The notes beneath the pieces were generated by a model that was not told where the DNA came from, made no database searches, and saw only the letters and a list, made by a program, of their open reading frames with translations. Source: Isochrysis galbana (taxonomy: Eukaryota; Haptophyta; Isochrysidales; Isochrysidaceae). Taken from it: a stretch of DNA of 64,000 nucleotides. Within the stretch, counting starts at the first letter, position 1. The number at the start of each line of letters is the position of its first letter. The stretch covers positions 10,118,269 through 10,182,268 of the forward strand of contig CM030932.1 in NCBI GenBank assembly GCA_018136815.1, given 5' to 3'. Below are positions 21,196-32,720 of the stretch, piece by piece. The translations under genes were made by a program, and so were the position numbers.

Positions 21196-21645
21196 CAGTG
21201 ATGGTGCATCAGTACTAATATCAGTTTTTTACATCAGTATCAGCTCACCTCGAGCTGATAACTGATATCAGTTATCAGTTGTCAGCAGCTTGGAGCGGGG
21301 AGAAAACAAAACACCCAGTCCCCTTTACTTTCTACATCCAAAAAAAAAGTGCAAAAAAGTTGAGTTTTACTGAGGTCGGATGGGAGTCGAACTGGCTCTC
21401 CGCACTGCGCCCAGCCCACGCGCTGTCACCTGAGCCACTTGACGCTCGCATATTGCTTAGACGATGACGTTTTGTCGCATTTACGTCTGCAGCAAATACA
21501 CAAGCCACTGATATCAGTTGATATTCTGCTCGCTCAGGGCCTTTGAGGTGATATCAGCTGATGAGGTCCATTAGCTTATATCAGCTATGATATCAGTATC
21601 AGCCTCGAAGTTGGTGTCAGCTGATGAACTGATGCACCATCACTG
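21196..21645. mobile_element. hAT-type MITE, 450 bp, with 8-bp TSD
   Basis: Perfect 18-bp terminal inverted repeats CAGTGATGGTGCATCAGT at 21196 and, inverted, ending 21645. They are flanked by the 8-bp direct repeat CAACTCAC (21188-21195 and 21646-21653). An 8-bp TSD and CAGTG ends are typical of hAT elements. The interior has many GATATCAG/CTGATATC palindromes and a tRNA-like sequence. No coding capacity. Confidence 0.9.
21376..21449 (-). repeat. tRNA-like sequence (Pol III A and B boxes) inside the MITE
   Basis: The minus strand has TGGCTCAGGTG (A-box consensus fit, 21427-21437) and CAGTTCGACTCC (near-perfect B box, 21383-21394) about 33 bases apart. Oligo-T runs downstream (plus-strand A runs near 21342-21356) are Pol III terminator-like. 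T-arm pairing is imperfect, so it is probably a tRNA-derived pseudogene. Confidence 0.5.
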
Positions 21646-21842
21646 CAACTCACAAAACGCCAAAAATAACTGCGATCCATGTCCACCGACTTCCCAAACC
21701 TCCAGGCGTGCCTCGCGGGTCGGCCCGCGGGCACCTGGATGGGCGCTGCCGCAGCTTGGGGCTGCGCGGGCGTCGTCCTCATTCATCGGCCGGCGCGGCG
21801 AGGTGGGCGGGGAGAGAGGGGGGGAGCGGGGAGCGGCGCGCG

Positions 21843-21885
21843 GCGCGCGCTCCATGACCATGATTCTATCATGTTAAGATAGTTT
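21843..21885 (-). mobile_element. Solo retroelement 5' hairpin
   Basis: The minus strand reads CTATC-TTAACAT-GATAG, then AATCATGGTC, then ATGGAGCGCGC, the same layout as the other 5' ends with another stem and loop. C-rich sequence follows with no LINE body. Confidence 0.5.
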
Positions 21886-22359
21886 TGAGATGCTAATATG
21901 AAGAGCATGCGACACAAGCGAGCCCACGGCGCGGGGCGCCCCCCTTCCCCTCCCCTCATTTCTTGACCAATACTCCGTGCTCGCAAAAGGCGTTGTTTTT
22001 CACTGACCCCTACCCCCACGCGAACACCAAATATCACTACTACGACAGCCACGGAACGCATGCTCTAAATAGACTCTAAACGCCGAAAAAATGTGGACCC
22101 CCAATCAATCATTTGCAGTAGTATTTGTTTCCGCCAAGCCCAAGGAGGCGCACAGAGCAGAGCAACACAAACTAACTTGGCAAGTAGCATAGCTAATGTT
22201 CCGGAAAGAGGCGCTTGGCATCTTCACGTACTGCACCACAGAGAGCAGGCCCTCTGCTCGCACAAGACGAATGCATCGATGATACGACAAATATTGCCGG
22301 GCGAGTTGAAACCCCAGCTTGAAGCCGTCGCATCTCCTGCGCATCGACCGCGTGGTCGT

Positions 22360-25300
22360 CTAGAGCGACACGACCGCGAGCAGCCGACCCTCCTCGTCCC
22401 TAACCGCGCTTGGCACATCCATCGTGGCATCCGTTCCCCCCTCGACACTCCCGCCGGCATCTGCGTGGACGCGCATGTCGATGTCAAGCCCCGAGGCTTG
22501 GTGAGGCTCGACGTGGGTGTCGGTAGATTGGGAGCGAGAGCTGTCGGGCGCGGGAAGGCGCGCCGGCGGCGGTGTACCGTGTGCAGGCAACTGGACTGCC
22601 AAATCGAAGCGCCGGTCACTGCGGTCGCCCTTGGTCGACGGCCGATCTGACCACCCACGTGGATGTAGCGGCGTGCCGTCTGAACCCTCCGAAGGGAGCT
22701 GCAAGTTGCGCGGCGCGTTTGGCGTGGGTAACTCGCCGTCCGAGTCGGAGCTCGGCTCCTTGATACTGTCGATTGACGGTTCTTTGGCCGGGCCGTGCGC
22801 AGGAGAGCCCTCCGGAGGCGGCACGTGTGAGCTGCGCCGGCGCTCTTGCGACTCGACGTCTTCGATCGACGCCATCGACGCTTGTGACCGGCGCCGGCGC
22901 GCATCCTCGGCGTCCGCCTCACTCACGAAGAAGAGGTGCGAATACCACGGCGAGAACTGCGGCTCGTACGAGACGCTGGCGGCGGCAGAAACCTTGACGC
23001 GCAGCGGCGCAGCGCGGAGCCAGTCGTCGGCGGAGATGGTGTGCTGCGCCTTGGTTAAACCGCACACACGGAACATGATGCGCATCGGATTCAAGCCGGC
23101 AAGGAAGCAGAGTGCGGCACAGACGCCGTCGGCCTGCTGGCGCTTGACCATCTCGGGAGAGTAGATGCGGCCCTTCCAAATGCGGAGTCGCGGGTGGGCG
23201 GTGCCTACAATAGCTGACGAGAGCGGCGGCGAAAGGCGGCGCACGTCGCGGGCCTTGCGGCGAGGCGACGAGGCAGCGCCCTCGACGCGGTACGAGCGAC
23301 GGCGAATGCAGGCCAAGCAGCAGCTGAGGCAGCCAGAGTTGATGGCGGCGGCCATCTCGCCGAGTGGAAGTAGCGTGCCGAGCAGCAAGTACGTGGCGTG
23401 TGCAAGCAAGAAGACGGCAACAGCGAGCGTTGCGAGCGCGAGTATGGCCGAACCCCATGAGGTGGCGGCGTGATCTAGCACCTCGCCAAATGTGATGGTG
23501 GCACTACTGTCGTCAATACTTGAGAAGTTGGCGAGTGACTGCACGCCCACTTGGAGCGAGGCAAGTAAATTGGGATCAAGCGGGTAGCCGGGCACCATCG
23601 GTGCACCGTAGGCCCAGAACCCGATGCCCAGGTGAAGGAACACCATCAGCTTGAGCCACACGAGCGTGCTCGCCACCAGCTGCACGTCGTATGTGGGCGG
23701 CGTGCGGCAGACGCGCAGCATGGACCACTTCTGGATGCCGTAGTGGCCAAGGGCGTAGATGACACCCATCAGGTAGACGAGAGGCATACACGCCGAGAAG
23801 AGGAGCACAACAGAAAGGAAGGCATACGTGCGCGCAATGCGCCGCGGCACGTCAAATTTGGGCCCGATTAAGAGCGCCACAACGTCAGCGAGCGTCGAAC
23901 GTGTGCCCACGAGCGCCCATCGCACCAGCCGGTGTCGGAGGTAGAGGAAGACGGGCCAGAGAAAGCCGATGACGAATTCGACCACAAGCGTGGTGCCAAC
24001 AAGCACACCCACGGTCGTGTACCAGCGCGCTTCCATGTCGAGGTATTTGCCTCGGAACTGATGGCGGGGTGTGGCGGGAGGGAGGCGGGAATGAGGGATT
24101 GAGAGTGCACGGGAGAGGCCGCCGAGAGCGCGGGCCGGCTCCCGCGGAGCGTGCGGAGCGCGCAGGCCAGGGCGCGGCGACGCACGAGGAAGCCCTTGGG
24201 TCCGGTGACGCAGCAAACGAGAATGTCCGATACGAGGCACGATGCGACGTCTTCCACCCAGCAGCCCATCGACGCGCCAGCGGGCACGATGGCGGCGCCC
24301 ACAAGGAGTGGTACCAAGCCCAGGTTACACGTAACAAAGAAGGTGAGCAGCGAGAGCTTGATCGTCTCGCGCCGTGTGAAGGTAGGGTGGCGCTCGAAGC
24401 GCGCCACGCGGCCGACGAGCGCTGTGATCAGGTTGTTGAAGGTGACGAGCGCGATGGAGACGGCCAACCCCAAGCCCTGCTCTGCGCTCACGTATTGCGC
24501 AAGCTGTCGCGTCTGCTCGAGCGTGAGGCTCTGCACGCCGTCTAGACCGGTAGTCCGGTTGAGGCCGAGCAGCGCGGCGGCAGTCTCAGTCACGTCTGTC
24601 TTAAGCGAGTGGATCATCATAACGGCGCTCACGGTGGCGACGGTGATGGCGAGGAGCAGTGCGCGCGCGACGACCCGGCGGAGCAGCGTGCCCCACGCGG
24701 CGGTGCGCGGAAAGTTGGTCAGGTCAGACGGCAGGTTTTCGAAGGTGGCGTCCTGCGGGTGCGGCGCGGGGAATGCACGTAGCCGACGGCTCTCACGCGC
24801 ATCGTCGCGTGCCGCGTTGGCGGCGACGGCGCTTGCGCGCAAAGCAGCAAGCTTAGTCTCGGTTGACTCGCCGTCTGGCGCTTCGTTCGCATCCGGAAAG
24901 CGGCGCCGGCCGAGCGGGCTTGACTGATGGCGTACGGCGGCGACAGCCGGGGCGACGACACCTTCTCCCACTACGGCAGCCGACTCACGCGCCGCCTTCG
25001 CCGCCGCGTCAACATCGGCCTGAAGCTCTGCGCGCGCCATCTCCATGGCAGCAGCGGGCGGCCCAACGAGTGGGTATCGCAGGTAGGTGGGCTGGAAGAG
25101 GTAGGGCAGCCCGCCACGCATCGCCTCAAGGCACGCCTGCGCGCCCTCCTCGCGCTCAAAGGTGACGAAGGCGCCGCACGGCGCAAGCTCGTACGAGCGC
25201 GAGGCGAGTGCCGATCGTCGTGCATCGTGCCGCCGCAGCGCGCGCCCAACACTTCGCTCGGCGGCATGCACCGCCGACTCCAACTTGTAGTCCATCGCGT

Positions 25301-26950
25301 CCGCGCTCCGTGTAGTGGCGTGAGTAAAGCGCGCGCGTGCCTGCAGGACAATGGCACGAAATAGGGTGGAAGGGGGCTCTTGAAGGTTTCCTGGCGAGCG
25401 GGTTGGCGGTGGAAGGGCGCGCGCGTATGTGCAGCGCACCTTGGCAAGCACGTGCCGCGCGCGGTCAAGGCGTTTTTCGTACGGTGTCAGTTCAATCTTA
25501 GCGCGGAGAAGCGCGCCGTACTTTAGGATGAGGCACGCATCATGCACCTGCAGCCCACCACTCTCGCGAAGCTGGAGCATAGCCTCGGCCTGTGCGGTGT
25601 ACTTCGCTTCGAGCGACGTGCCGTGCCGGCGCGCGGCCATCCCGCGCAACGTGGTGATGCGTTGGTCAACCCAATTGTGGAGAGCCGCCTCGACATGCGC
25701 CTTGATGGTGAGCGGTGTGGCGGACTTTGGAAGCCCATGCAACCGCACTGAATAGCGCTGCACTAGCACGCGCGATGTAGCAAACTCGTCGGCAGCGAGC
25801 CATTGCGCGCGGCGTCGAAAGGCGCGAATCACGAGGATGAAGAAGAATGAGTAGATAATTTCGAGCCCGCACGTGATCGTGTTCACGAGCTGCAGATCGG
25901 CACACAGCGCCGACACGTCGGTGGATGCGTCGTCGACAAGCGCTGGGAGCGCCGAATCGCAAGTCAGCCGGCCCGAAAGCGAGAGGACCGCAATGCTGTT
26001 GTAGCCTGGGTGTGCATAGCGCTCAGGCGATGAAGCGAGGCAAGGCAGGGGGCGTGGTGTGGGGAGGGCATGGTGCACAGGGCATGGGGATTGAGTGGGT
26101 GGGATGATATGGGGTTGGCGTGGGGTGGGGTGTGCCAGATTGGGCGTACGACGCGAGGCGTAGCCGCGGTGCAATGAAATTTGGGCACAGGGCGTTGGGA
26201 TCGATGCGAAGAGATTGGTACGTGCGGCGTGAGCGGGCGGCGCGCCGCGTGCGGGCGGTGGGCGGCAGACGGCGGGCAGTGGGCGGCGGCCCTCTCACCA
26301 AAAAGGTCGGCTGATGTGAGCAGCCCGCTAGCGCGTAGTGAAGCGTACTGGTACATAGCCGAGTAGACGATGGCTGGAAGCGAGAGTACAAAGCCGAGCG
26401 CGCACATGCCGGCCATCAGCCTGAGCAAGTCAAAGTAGAGCTGCGTGGCGACGCCTCCCGCCGCGTCGGCTAGCTGCGGCACAGGTGTGCGCAGCGGTAT
26501 CCGCGTGAGCACGCCCTCCTCACTCATCATCCGCGGGTGCGCCAGCTGGGCTGCCGCTGCAGCCCTTCGGAGCGCCCACTGCCGCCACCGCCGCAGATCC
26601 GTGCGGCTCGCCACCTCCGGCTCCTCTTCCAGCCCATTCCCCTCGCTTCCTCGCCTCGGAGTGGCGCTCTCGATCACTTCCGCCTTTGTCTGTGCCCTGA
26701 ACATCCGCCGGCGCGCCGCAGTCGCCCCACGAGAGGAGACAGTCTTGGCGGCCGCAGCCTCTCTCCCCTCATCCATCGAGAGAACGAGAGAGTGCTTGAG
26801 GGAGTGTGCGGAGAGCAGGGCGAGGGCGTGGCTGAGCGCGTCGGAGATGGTGAGTGAGATCGAATGGCCGCGAGAGTTGACGCGCACGGGCGCGGGGGGA
26901 GGGCGCGGAGGGGAGGGAGGAGCCGCAAAGGCGACCGAGCGGCGCGCCAT
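22360..26950 (-). CDS. OSCA/TMEM63 (CSC1)-like ion channel, 3 exons
   Basis: Inferred exons are 26950-26299, 26005-24186 and 24057-22360, all GT-AG and in phase, giving about 1389 residues; the start could also be 26778. First hydrophobic helix: MAGMCALGFVLSLPAIVYSA. Second: LEIIYSFFFILVIRAF. A long cytosolic loop has an RRM-like fold signature (RVLVQRYSVRLHGLP ... CGAFVTFEREEGAQACLEAM), the hallmark of the OSCA/TMEM63 second intracellular loop. A helical pore region follows (SIALVTFNNLITALVGRVAR ... FFVTCNLGLVPLLVGAAIV; WYTTVGVLVGTTLVVEFVIG; WSMLRVCRTPP; WLKLMVFLHLGIGFW). The last 300 residues are a Ser/Pro-rich, probably cytosolic tail. The family are mechanosensitive or hyperosmolality-gated cation channels of plasma or internal membranes. 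A related TMEM16-superfamily member is the alternative. Confidence 0.7.
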
Positions 26951-27729
26951 TCGAAGAGAGAGCCAGAGATCTCGGGCGGGGGGGGTCCGCAGTAAATGGA
27001 AAGAGCGCCTTGAAGACAAAAGAAACGCCGAAGGGGTCCGCGGGCACACTCGGTCCTCCACTGGGCGCGTTCTGAGCAAGTGGAGGGAATCGGGAGAGAG
27101 AGAAAGCGCCCAGAGTACAGAAGAAAACTCTCCGTCGGCACGCGGAGGCAAACTCGCAGCAGCGGCCGCCCGCCCGCGCCCCTCTCCCCCCCTCTCTCCC
27201 CCTCTCCCCCACCCCCCGCCCCGCCTCGCGCTCTGCGCAGCTTCCGTTATCTCTCCTTCTCTCTCTCTTCTCCTCTCTCTCCATGCGCTCTCCTCTTCTT
27301 CATGGTAGAGTTATCTCTCTTCTCTCTTTCTTCTCTCTCTCTCTCTCTCTCTCTTCTCCTCTCTCTCCATGCGCTCTCCTCTTCTTAATGGTAGAGGGAG
27401 AGAATGAGTGAGAGAGGGGATCTTCTTCTCTCTCTCTTCTCGCCTTCTTCACCGTACTCGTCAACTCTCCCTTCGCTCTCTCTTCTTCTCTCCTCTCCTC
27501 GCCTTCTTCGTTTGAACCCGGCGCAGACCCTGTGAGAGGAGAGTGCGGGGGGCGAACGCGCGCTACCTCCGCGTGATTGAGCCGTTAGGAAGTAAAACGT
27601 GGGACAACACCGGATTCGCGGAGAAACCTCCCGCCCTCTCCTCTCCTCCTCTCCTATCGCTCTCATCGGACAGAGCGAGAGAGAGAGGGAGAGGGAGAGA
27701 GAAAGAGGAGAGAGAGAGAGAGAGAGAGG
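26951..27729. promoter_or_regulatory. Channel gene upstream region, CT/GA microsatellites
   Basis: CT-rich tracts (27180-27520) contain two near copies of a segment with CTCTCCATGCGCTCTCCTCTTCTT, near 27281-27300 and 27366-27385. The block ends in a GA repeat running into the assembly gap. No gene is seen. Confidence 0.5.
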
Positions 27730-27829
27730 NNNNNNNNNNNNNNNNNNNNNNNNNNNNNNNNNNNNNNNNNNNNNNNNNNNNNNNNNNNNNNNNNNNNNNN
27801 NNNNNNNNNNNNNNNNNNNNNNNNNNNNN
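27730..27829. other. Assembly gap (100 N)
   Basis: One hundred N characters, starting within a GA repeat, so probably caused by repeat collapse. Confidence 0.99.
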
Positions 27830-27882
27830 ATTGGGGAGGTGAGGTGGTACGAGTTATCACTGATTTCTTAGTTCATATTGAT

Positions 27883-28280
27883 AAGCCCCCTTTACACGGT
27901 GGATAAAGACTTCAATCTTGTAACATCGGAGGACCTCTCGCAGGCGGCGAGAGAATTGGATATACGAAACATCACTTAGGATGGATAACAATCTTACTAG
28001 AAGTAAACTTGGCGGAGATCAAAGCGGGATCACACGGACTCCAAGGAGGGTATTCCGATAAAAGTAAGAACACAAGAGAAGCCACAGTCTCCCGCCCCCT
28101 TCTCTCTGACTCCCGGCCGAAGCAGCGCGCACGGCCTCCCTGGAACCGGCTTCTCCGTTAAAGAGGGAACTGGGGAAGGGGAAGGGGGTTGATAGGGGTT
28201 AGGGTTGGGTAGTAGGGAGGTTCAATAGCACGCTGCCTCACGCCGCGCATGTAGCGGGAATTTTTAAGAAGATTTTTTTT
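27883..28280 (+). mobile_element. 5'-truncated LINE-B copy with 16-bp TSD
   Basis: Flanked by CTTAGTTCATATTGAT at 27867-27882 and 28281-28296. The body is the ORF2 C-terminus (encoding PLYTVDKDFNL...LDIRNIT) and the same 3' UTR as at 9770-10064, in opposite genomic orientation. It ends ...TTTTTAAGAAGATTTTTTTT, confirming a sense-strand oligo-T tail for family B. Confidence 0.9.
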
Positions 28281-28296
28281 CTTAGTTCATATTGAT

Positions 28297-28789
28297 GTAT
28301 GTAACATGACCCCTCCTTCTTCCCGCCACACCCAACACCCCGCGCCCACTGGTCGGCGCCAACTCTCTGTACCACAAACAGGGGCACCGTAGCGAAAAAG
28401 TTGTTATGCGCACGCACGGCGTCCCCGCGGGGGACCCGATGCACATCGCGCCATACGCACGCACGGCGTGCACCTGGGCGATTGCAACTCATCACACATG
28501 CCCTGTTGAGAATTTTATTATTATATTGTCTGTTTACGTTATTGTGTGCCCTGTGTGCCACAGACAAGTGCACCGTAGAGAAAAAGTTGTTATGCGCACG
28601 CACGGCGTCCCGCAGGGGAGACCCGATGCACACCTCGCAATACGCACGCACAGCACCACATGGGAGTTATGCGCACGCACGTCCCCACCCTATTTCCATA
28701 TTGATTAACGGTATCTACGAAAACACAACAGTCTAAATACATACTAAATAAAAACAAAACTACCACCTTGTCCTCTTTCGACGGAACGC
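28297..28789. repeat. Intergenic DNA with an ~85-bp imperfect direct repeat
   Basis: Blocks near 28385-28470 and 28571-28655 share GAAAAAGTTGTTATGCGCAC, then GCACGGCGTCCC and GACCCGATGCACA. A third partial copy, TTATGCGCACGCACG, is near 28667. No gene is seen. Confidence 0.6.
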
Positions 28790-29050
28790 GACTTCAAAGC
28801 CTGTGTCTGGCTCAATTGGTCAGGGGGGAACAGGGCTTTGCCTGTTCCCACCCTCTGTGAGGTCTGGCCGGAGGGAGGAGGCGGGAGCATGTCGACATTT
28901 TCGTCGGCAGGGGCAGCGGCTTGCGCGCGTTTGGGCTCAGGTGGCATGAGGCGGCCCCGTTGGGGCGTCGTGACGTCGTGACAGCGCTGGGCTGGGAGGT
29001 AGGAGCCGGCGGCGCGCGCTCCATCGCTAAAACTATAGCAAAAGTTTGAC
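28790..29050 (-). mobile_element. Short hairpin-headed retroelement, 5' part only
   Basis: The minus strand starts with AAACT-TTTGCTAT-AGTTT and ATGGAGCGCGC (ATG at 29024). The ORF1-like Pro-rich start follows but is frameshifted within about 20 codons by an extra GACGTC-type duplication. After about 250 bases family-B similarity ends in unrelated, T-rich sequence. Its 5' end faces away from the PARP-like gene upstream of it. Confidence 0.65.
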
Positions 29051-29531
29051 GCCGTGGCACTCTTCGCCACAGCGAGGAGGAAAGCCTAAGATCTTGCCAG
29101 AACGACTCACGGCGTAACTGGCCGGAACCCAGAGCTTGGCAAGAGCTTGGGCGGCTTGGGGCGCGTGTGCGGCGGAGAAGGGAAAGAGGAAAGAGGGGCG
29201 CCGGCTTCCCCCCCGAGGGCTAGGGGAAAGGTGAGTTTTCTTTTCCCTTCTTTCCTTCGGTCTAACGCGCCCCCTCGCTGCTCGGTCGCCGTTCACTAGC
29301 GCAGAGTAAAGCCCGCGGGTCATTTGTCGCCGACACGACGAAGAAATCAGCGCCGGGCTTTCAAACGGCTTCGCGAGCCCGAAAGCGAGCGTGGCGGGAA
29401 GGGGTGTTATCTTCCCGTCCGAGCCGCGTCGTGTCGTCGGGAGGAGAATCTCTCCTCTCCTCATCGTCGGGCGGAAGTCACTCCCTCGCTCTCTCCCCCG
29501 CGTCGTCCGTCTTTCTGCTCTTCCTGTGCCG
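29051..29531. promoter_or_regulatory. Upstream region of PARP-like gene
   Basis: GC-rich sequence without a G-run. No gene or defined promoter element was recognised. Confidence 0.25.
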
Positions 29532-30296
29532 ATGTCGCTCGCTCTCGAGGATATGCTCACCTTGATGATGGTGGCGAAGCAGGAGCACAGGAGGAGGTGT
29601 CAACGGGAGCTGCTTCTGCAATGGATCGCCCATGTGCACAGCCCAATGAACCATCAGCCGTGGCGTTCCCCTGCCGGCTACGTTTCCGACGAGGCGGCGT
29701 TGCGCCGCCGCTATGAGCGCCATCTGCAGTCGGTCACTGCCAACGAGATGATGGCGCAGCTGCGTCTGCCGGATGTGTCGGTGGACGCCGACGAGCTGTG
29801 GAAACAACTCGCCGGCGATGTCGCAGACGAGGCATCCTTGCGGGAATTCTTTCAGCGCCGACAGGCCACATTTGCGAATGGTCAGTCACCCCTCCGCATC
29901 GAAACGGCGACGAAAGTGACCAACTTGGCCGCGCTCCGTCGCTTCGTCTCGGCTGATGGATTCGATGTCAACCCCCTGAACTCATACGACCGCAGGCAAG
30001 ACTCTCTCCTCTTCCACGGCTGTCCCGAGGCGTCGGTGGCCAACATTATATCGGTAGGCCTCTCTATGGGATTCGCGAGGAACGGCAAGCTCGGCCAAGG
30101 ACTGTACGGCGCATCTGACCCACGGAAGTCTATGATATACACTGGCATGGGTCGTCATGGCAACGGCAGCTTCATGTTGGTGTGCCGCTTCAACCTTGGC
30201 TGTGGGGCTGACCACGCAACGGACTCCGTCTTTGACGAGTTCTGCGTCTATGATGAAAGTCATGTCGTTGTGCTTTGGTCGTTGAAGTTGCAGTAA
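29532..30296 (+). CDS. PARP-type ADP-ribosyltransferase, small, single exon
   Basis: About 254 residues from the ATG at 29532. The start is chosen because upstream codons are low complexity and Arg-rich. The C-terminal ~100 residues match the PARP catalytic signature. The NAD-binding His is in SLLFHGCPE, the Tyr in DPRKSMIYTGM (after GQGLYGA, equivalent to the usual GxYFA), and the Glu in FDEFCVYDESH, so the H-Y-E triad is complete. The first ~150 residues are helical, without a recognised accessory domain. Proteins of this fold transfer ADP-ribose from NAD to proteins or nucleic acids. Retained Glu permits, but does not prove, polymer formation. No introns are seen; it stands alone between transposon remnants. 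Confidence 0.75.
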   Translation: MSLALEDMLTLMMVAKQEHRRRCQRELLLQWIAHVHSPMNHQPWRSPAGYVSDEAALRRRYERHLQSVTANEMMAQLRLPDVSVDADELWKQLAGDVADEASLREFFQRRQATFANGQSPLRIETATKVTNLAALRRFVSADGFDVNPLNSYDRRQDSLLFHGCPEASVANIISVGLSMGFARNGKLGQGLYGASDPRKSMIYTGMGRHGNGSFMLVCRFNLGCGADHATDSVFDEFCVYDESHVVVLWSLKLQ

Positions 30297-30940
30297 GACA
30301 GACCTTGGTGAAGGAGACGTATGCCCTGTCTCAGCGTGACGGAATGCCACGATGTACCCCGGAGCGACAGCATAGAGAATAGACGAGAATTGAGGGGATA
30401 AGATGCCCAACACGTATGAGAAGAGAGACGCTGTGGGGAATGATATGCTTCCGACAAGAAGCTACGGGAGGCAGAGAGCTGAAGTCGGAGGAGGTTAAAG
30501 GGTCGTAGCCAGTAGTGTCGGCCACTCTGGATGGCAGCCGGGGCTTCCCGCTCCTGTCCCGCTGCTAGGAGTGTAGCTTTGGCGGCTCATACGTAGACTA
30601 TTGTTAATTGTCGTATTTAGAAGTGTGGTAAAGAAAGGGGTGCGAAAATGAATGCAGGGCAAATGAATGTGTCGCGGCGGCGGCGGCTGCGGCTGCACGG
30701 CTCCGGCAAAATGCAGCGGCTGCACGACCTTGGCTGACGTTTTCAAAGAGGACAACATCTACGAGCCGACAAAGCTATTTGACTTTCATAAAAGTTGGGG
30801 TCGAGCATCGAGCACGACTAGCCTGTGTCGCATCCGCGAGTGCTAGGACTCACAAAGAAAACAGAAAACAGGAGAAGAAAGGTGCAGAAAAGTCGGGAAT
30901 TCAGTCGGGCAAAGGTGTAAAAAAGTGAAGCAAATAGAAA
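30297..30940. other. No gene seen
   Basis: 3' flank of the PARP-like gene and AT-richer intergenic DNA; no conserved frame. Confidence 0.4.
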
Positions 30941-31135
30941 GTATAGGCGAGAAGCGCTCAATCACGCCATCACCGGCAGCATAGAAAAGCGTTCAATCAC
31001 CATCAGCATCAGCCTACACGTGGGAACGCGTTCAATCGCCATCACCCCCACCGCATGGAAAAGCCTTCAATCACCATCAGCTTACACATGGAAAAGCGTT
31101 CAATCGCCATCACCTCCCGGAAGCATATCCCCGCC
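30941..31135 (-). repeat. Minisatellite GGTGATTGAACGCTTTTC (hAT-associated)
   Basis: Five or six degenerate units, visible on the plus strand as GAAAAGCGTTCAATCACC. The same unit lies beside the hAT C-terminal piece at 61.1-61.2 kb. Both arrays share the border GATTGAxCGCTTCTCGCCT. Confidence 0.75.
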
Positions 31136-32335
31136 CAAGGCAGGGCACTGAGTTGTAGGTACTTGTTGCCCGCAAGAGACAAGAGTGGGATGAAGACAAG
31201 AAGTGTGCCAACAGCGGATAAAGGGGCCGTGTTTTGTACCCCAAATGCTACATTGTACCCCAAACTTCCAAAGCTCTTGGAGATTCACCACACCTTCAGT
31301 TTTTATTGATATTTGAGTTCTAGGTCGATACCATTGATCTAGAGAGCCCACCAGAAGCACATGACCCCATTCGCTCGACGAATATTATTTTAAGACTCGA
31401 GATTACTTCTACCCCAGCACCGCTGTGTCGTCGGGGTACAAAGCACAAAGTCGGCCGCTCAACACAGACGCCACCCGAGGACTCATCACTCCGGCGGGCG
31501 GCTCGCACTGGACATACAAACCTTCTGACACAAAAACTACGGCCAAATTCGACGTGAAACGCGCCCACTAGCTCATTCTTTCTACCAGCTGGCGTGCCGC
31601 TTCGCGCGACGAGGAGGAAAGGAGAGAAATCAAGAGCGGCGCCCCACCTGCACGCGATCACCGCCCCTACTCGCCCGCATGAGCGCCAGTAAAGTGATGC
31701 AAGAGGTAGAGGCGGCTTTGAGCAGGCATAAAGCGCGGACCGCCGCCCAGGGAGAGAGAAAGTGCAGCGCTCGCTAGTTCCAACAGCCGCTCATTGGGGT
31801 GATTTGGGCTGTGCCGCAGCGCGAACGCCCGCTCACCCCGAAATTTCGGCTGGGAAGGGCGAGTCTATGCCTGGAATGGCCACATGCCCCGACTTTGGAG
31901 GCTTTCTCCAACCAAACAAAGGGGGCGGCAGCAGCAGGCATGAGAGGGTCTGGTGACTGACCCACCATGGCGGCGCTGCGCGGCCGAAATTTCAACAGTC
32001 GCCCGTCAGCGAGAACCCTTGTACGAGCTCAGAACTTTCAACGTGAAAATATTTTGAGTCCATAGAAGAGGATTTCAACCATTAGAACATTAGAACTATT
32101 TCATTTTCTGCACTTTTTGGTCAAGTACAGCCCGATATTCAGCAGCAATGCTCAATCTTTCTACAGATCCTTCAGACCATGACCCCCTACGATCACCCTG
32201 GCCGCTGAACGGCCATCTATTAGGTTCTCGACGCACAAAATACACGTTGCAACAAATCGCAAATGCACCCCGCACAGACGCAGACGCTCACTCACAAGAA
32301 CACTGTGACTAGAACACACACACGAAACGCTAGGT
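31136..32335. other. No gene seen
   Basis: Mixed intergenic DNA. A GTACCCCAAATGCTACATTG motif near 31231 loosely resembles 42290-42315. It probably contains the 3' flank of the piggyBac-like remnant. Confidence 0.4.
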
Positions 32336-32720
32336 CTACTCGCACGGCTCACATCCCATCGTGTCGTCAAAGGACTCGTCGATATACTCCGGATCGTCGA
32401 AATCGGTCGCCGTGCGGCGACGCTTTGGCCCGCCAAAGTTGCGGCCCTTCTTGCCCTTCGGAACATACCAGTGCGGCCGCTGCCGATGCTTCTCGAGGCA
32501 ATCGTAGTACGAGATGACGCCCTTGTGGTTTGTACGCGGCGGACAGATCGGGACAAGGAAATGGGGCGCCCTCGAACAGTCGGTGCATGCCCAGATTGTG
32601 GCCTTGCGGTCGCAGATAATGCAACGCTGCTGCTTGCCGCCGACGTAGCCATCGAGGAGCTTGAACTTGGTGAGGTAGTGTGAGCAACCGTCATCCGATG
32701 TGAAGGAGCTTGGCGAAGAG
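32336..32720 (-). pseudogene. piggyBac-like transposase, C-terminal Cys-rich part
   Basis: A minus-strand frame ending at the TAG at 32336-32338 reads a Cys-rich module: RCIICDRKATIWACTDC, then further Cys and His residues to YYDCLEKHRQRPHWY. This fits the C-terminal cysteine-rich domain of piggyBac-type transposases. The frame starts exactly at the border of the inserted TIR element. The N-terminal part lies on the far side of both insertions at 41.1-41.9 kb, in the same orientation. Confidence 0.65.

Noticed and set aside
21376-21449. Functional tRNA gene
   Set aside because: The A and B boxes fit, but T-stem and acceptor pairing are poor; kept only as tRNA-like.
22517-23164. Plus-strand ORFs across the channel gene
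   Set aside because: Antisense shadows of a GC-rich coding exon; no domain features.
28190-28215. Telomere-like GGGGTTAGGGTTGGG
   Set aside because: It is within the LINE-B 3' UTR, not tandem, and occurs inverted at 9.84 kb in the other copy.
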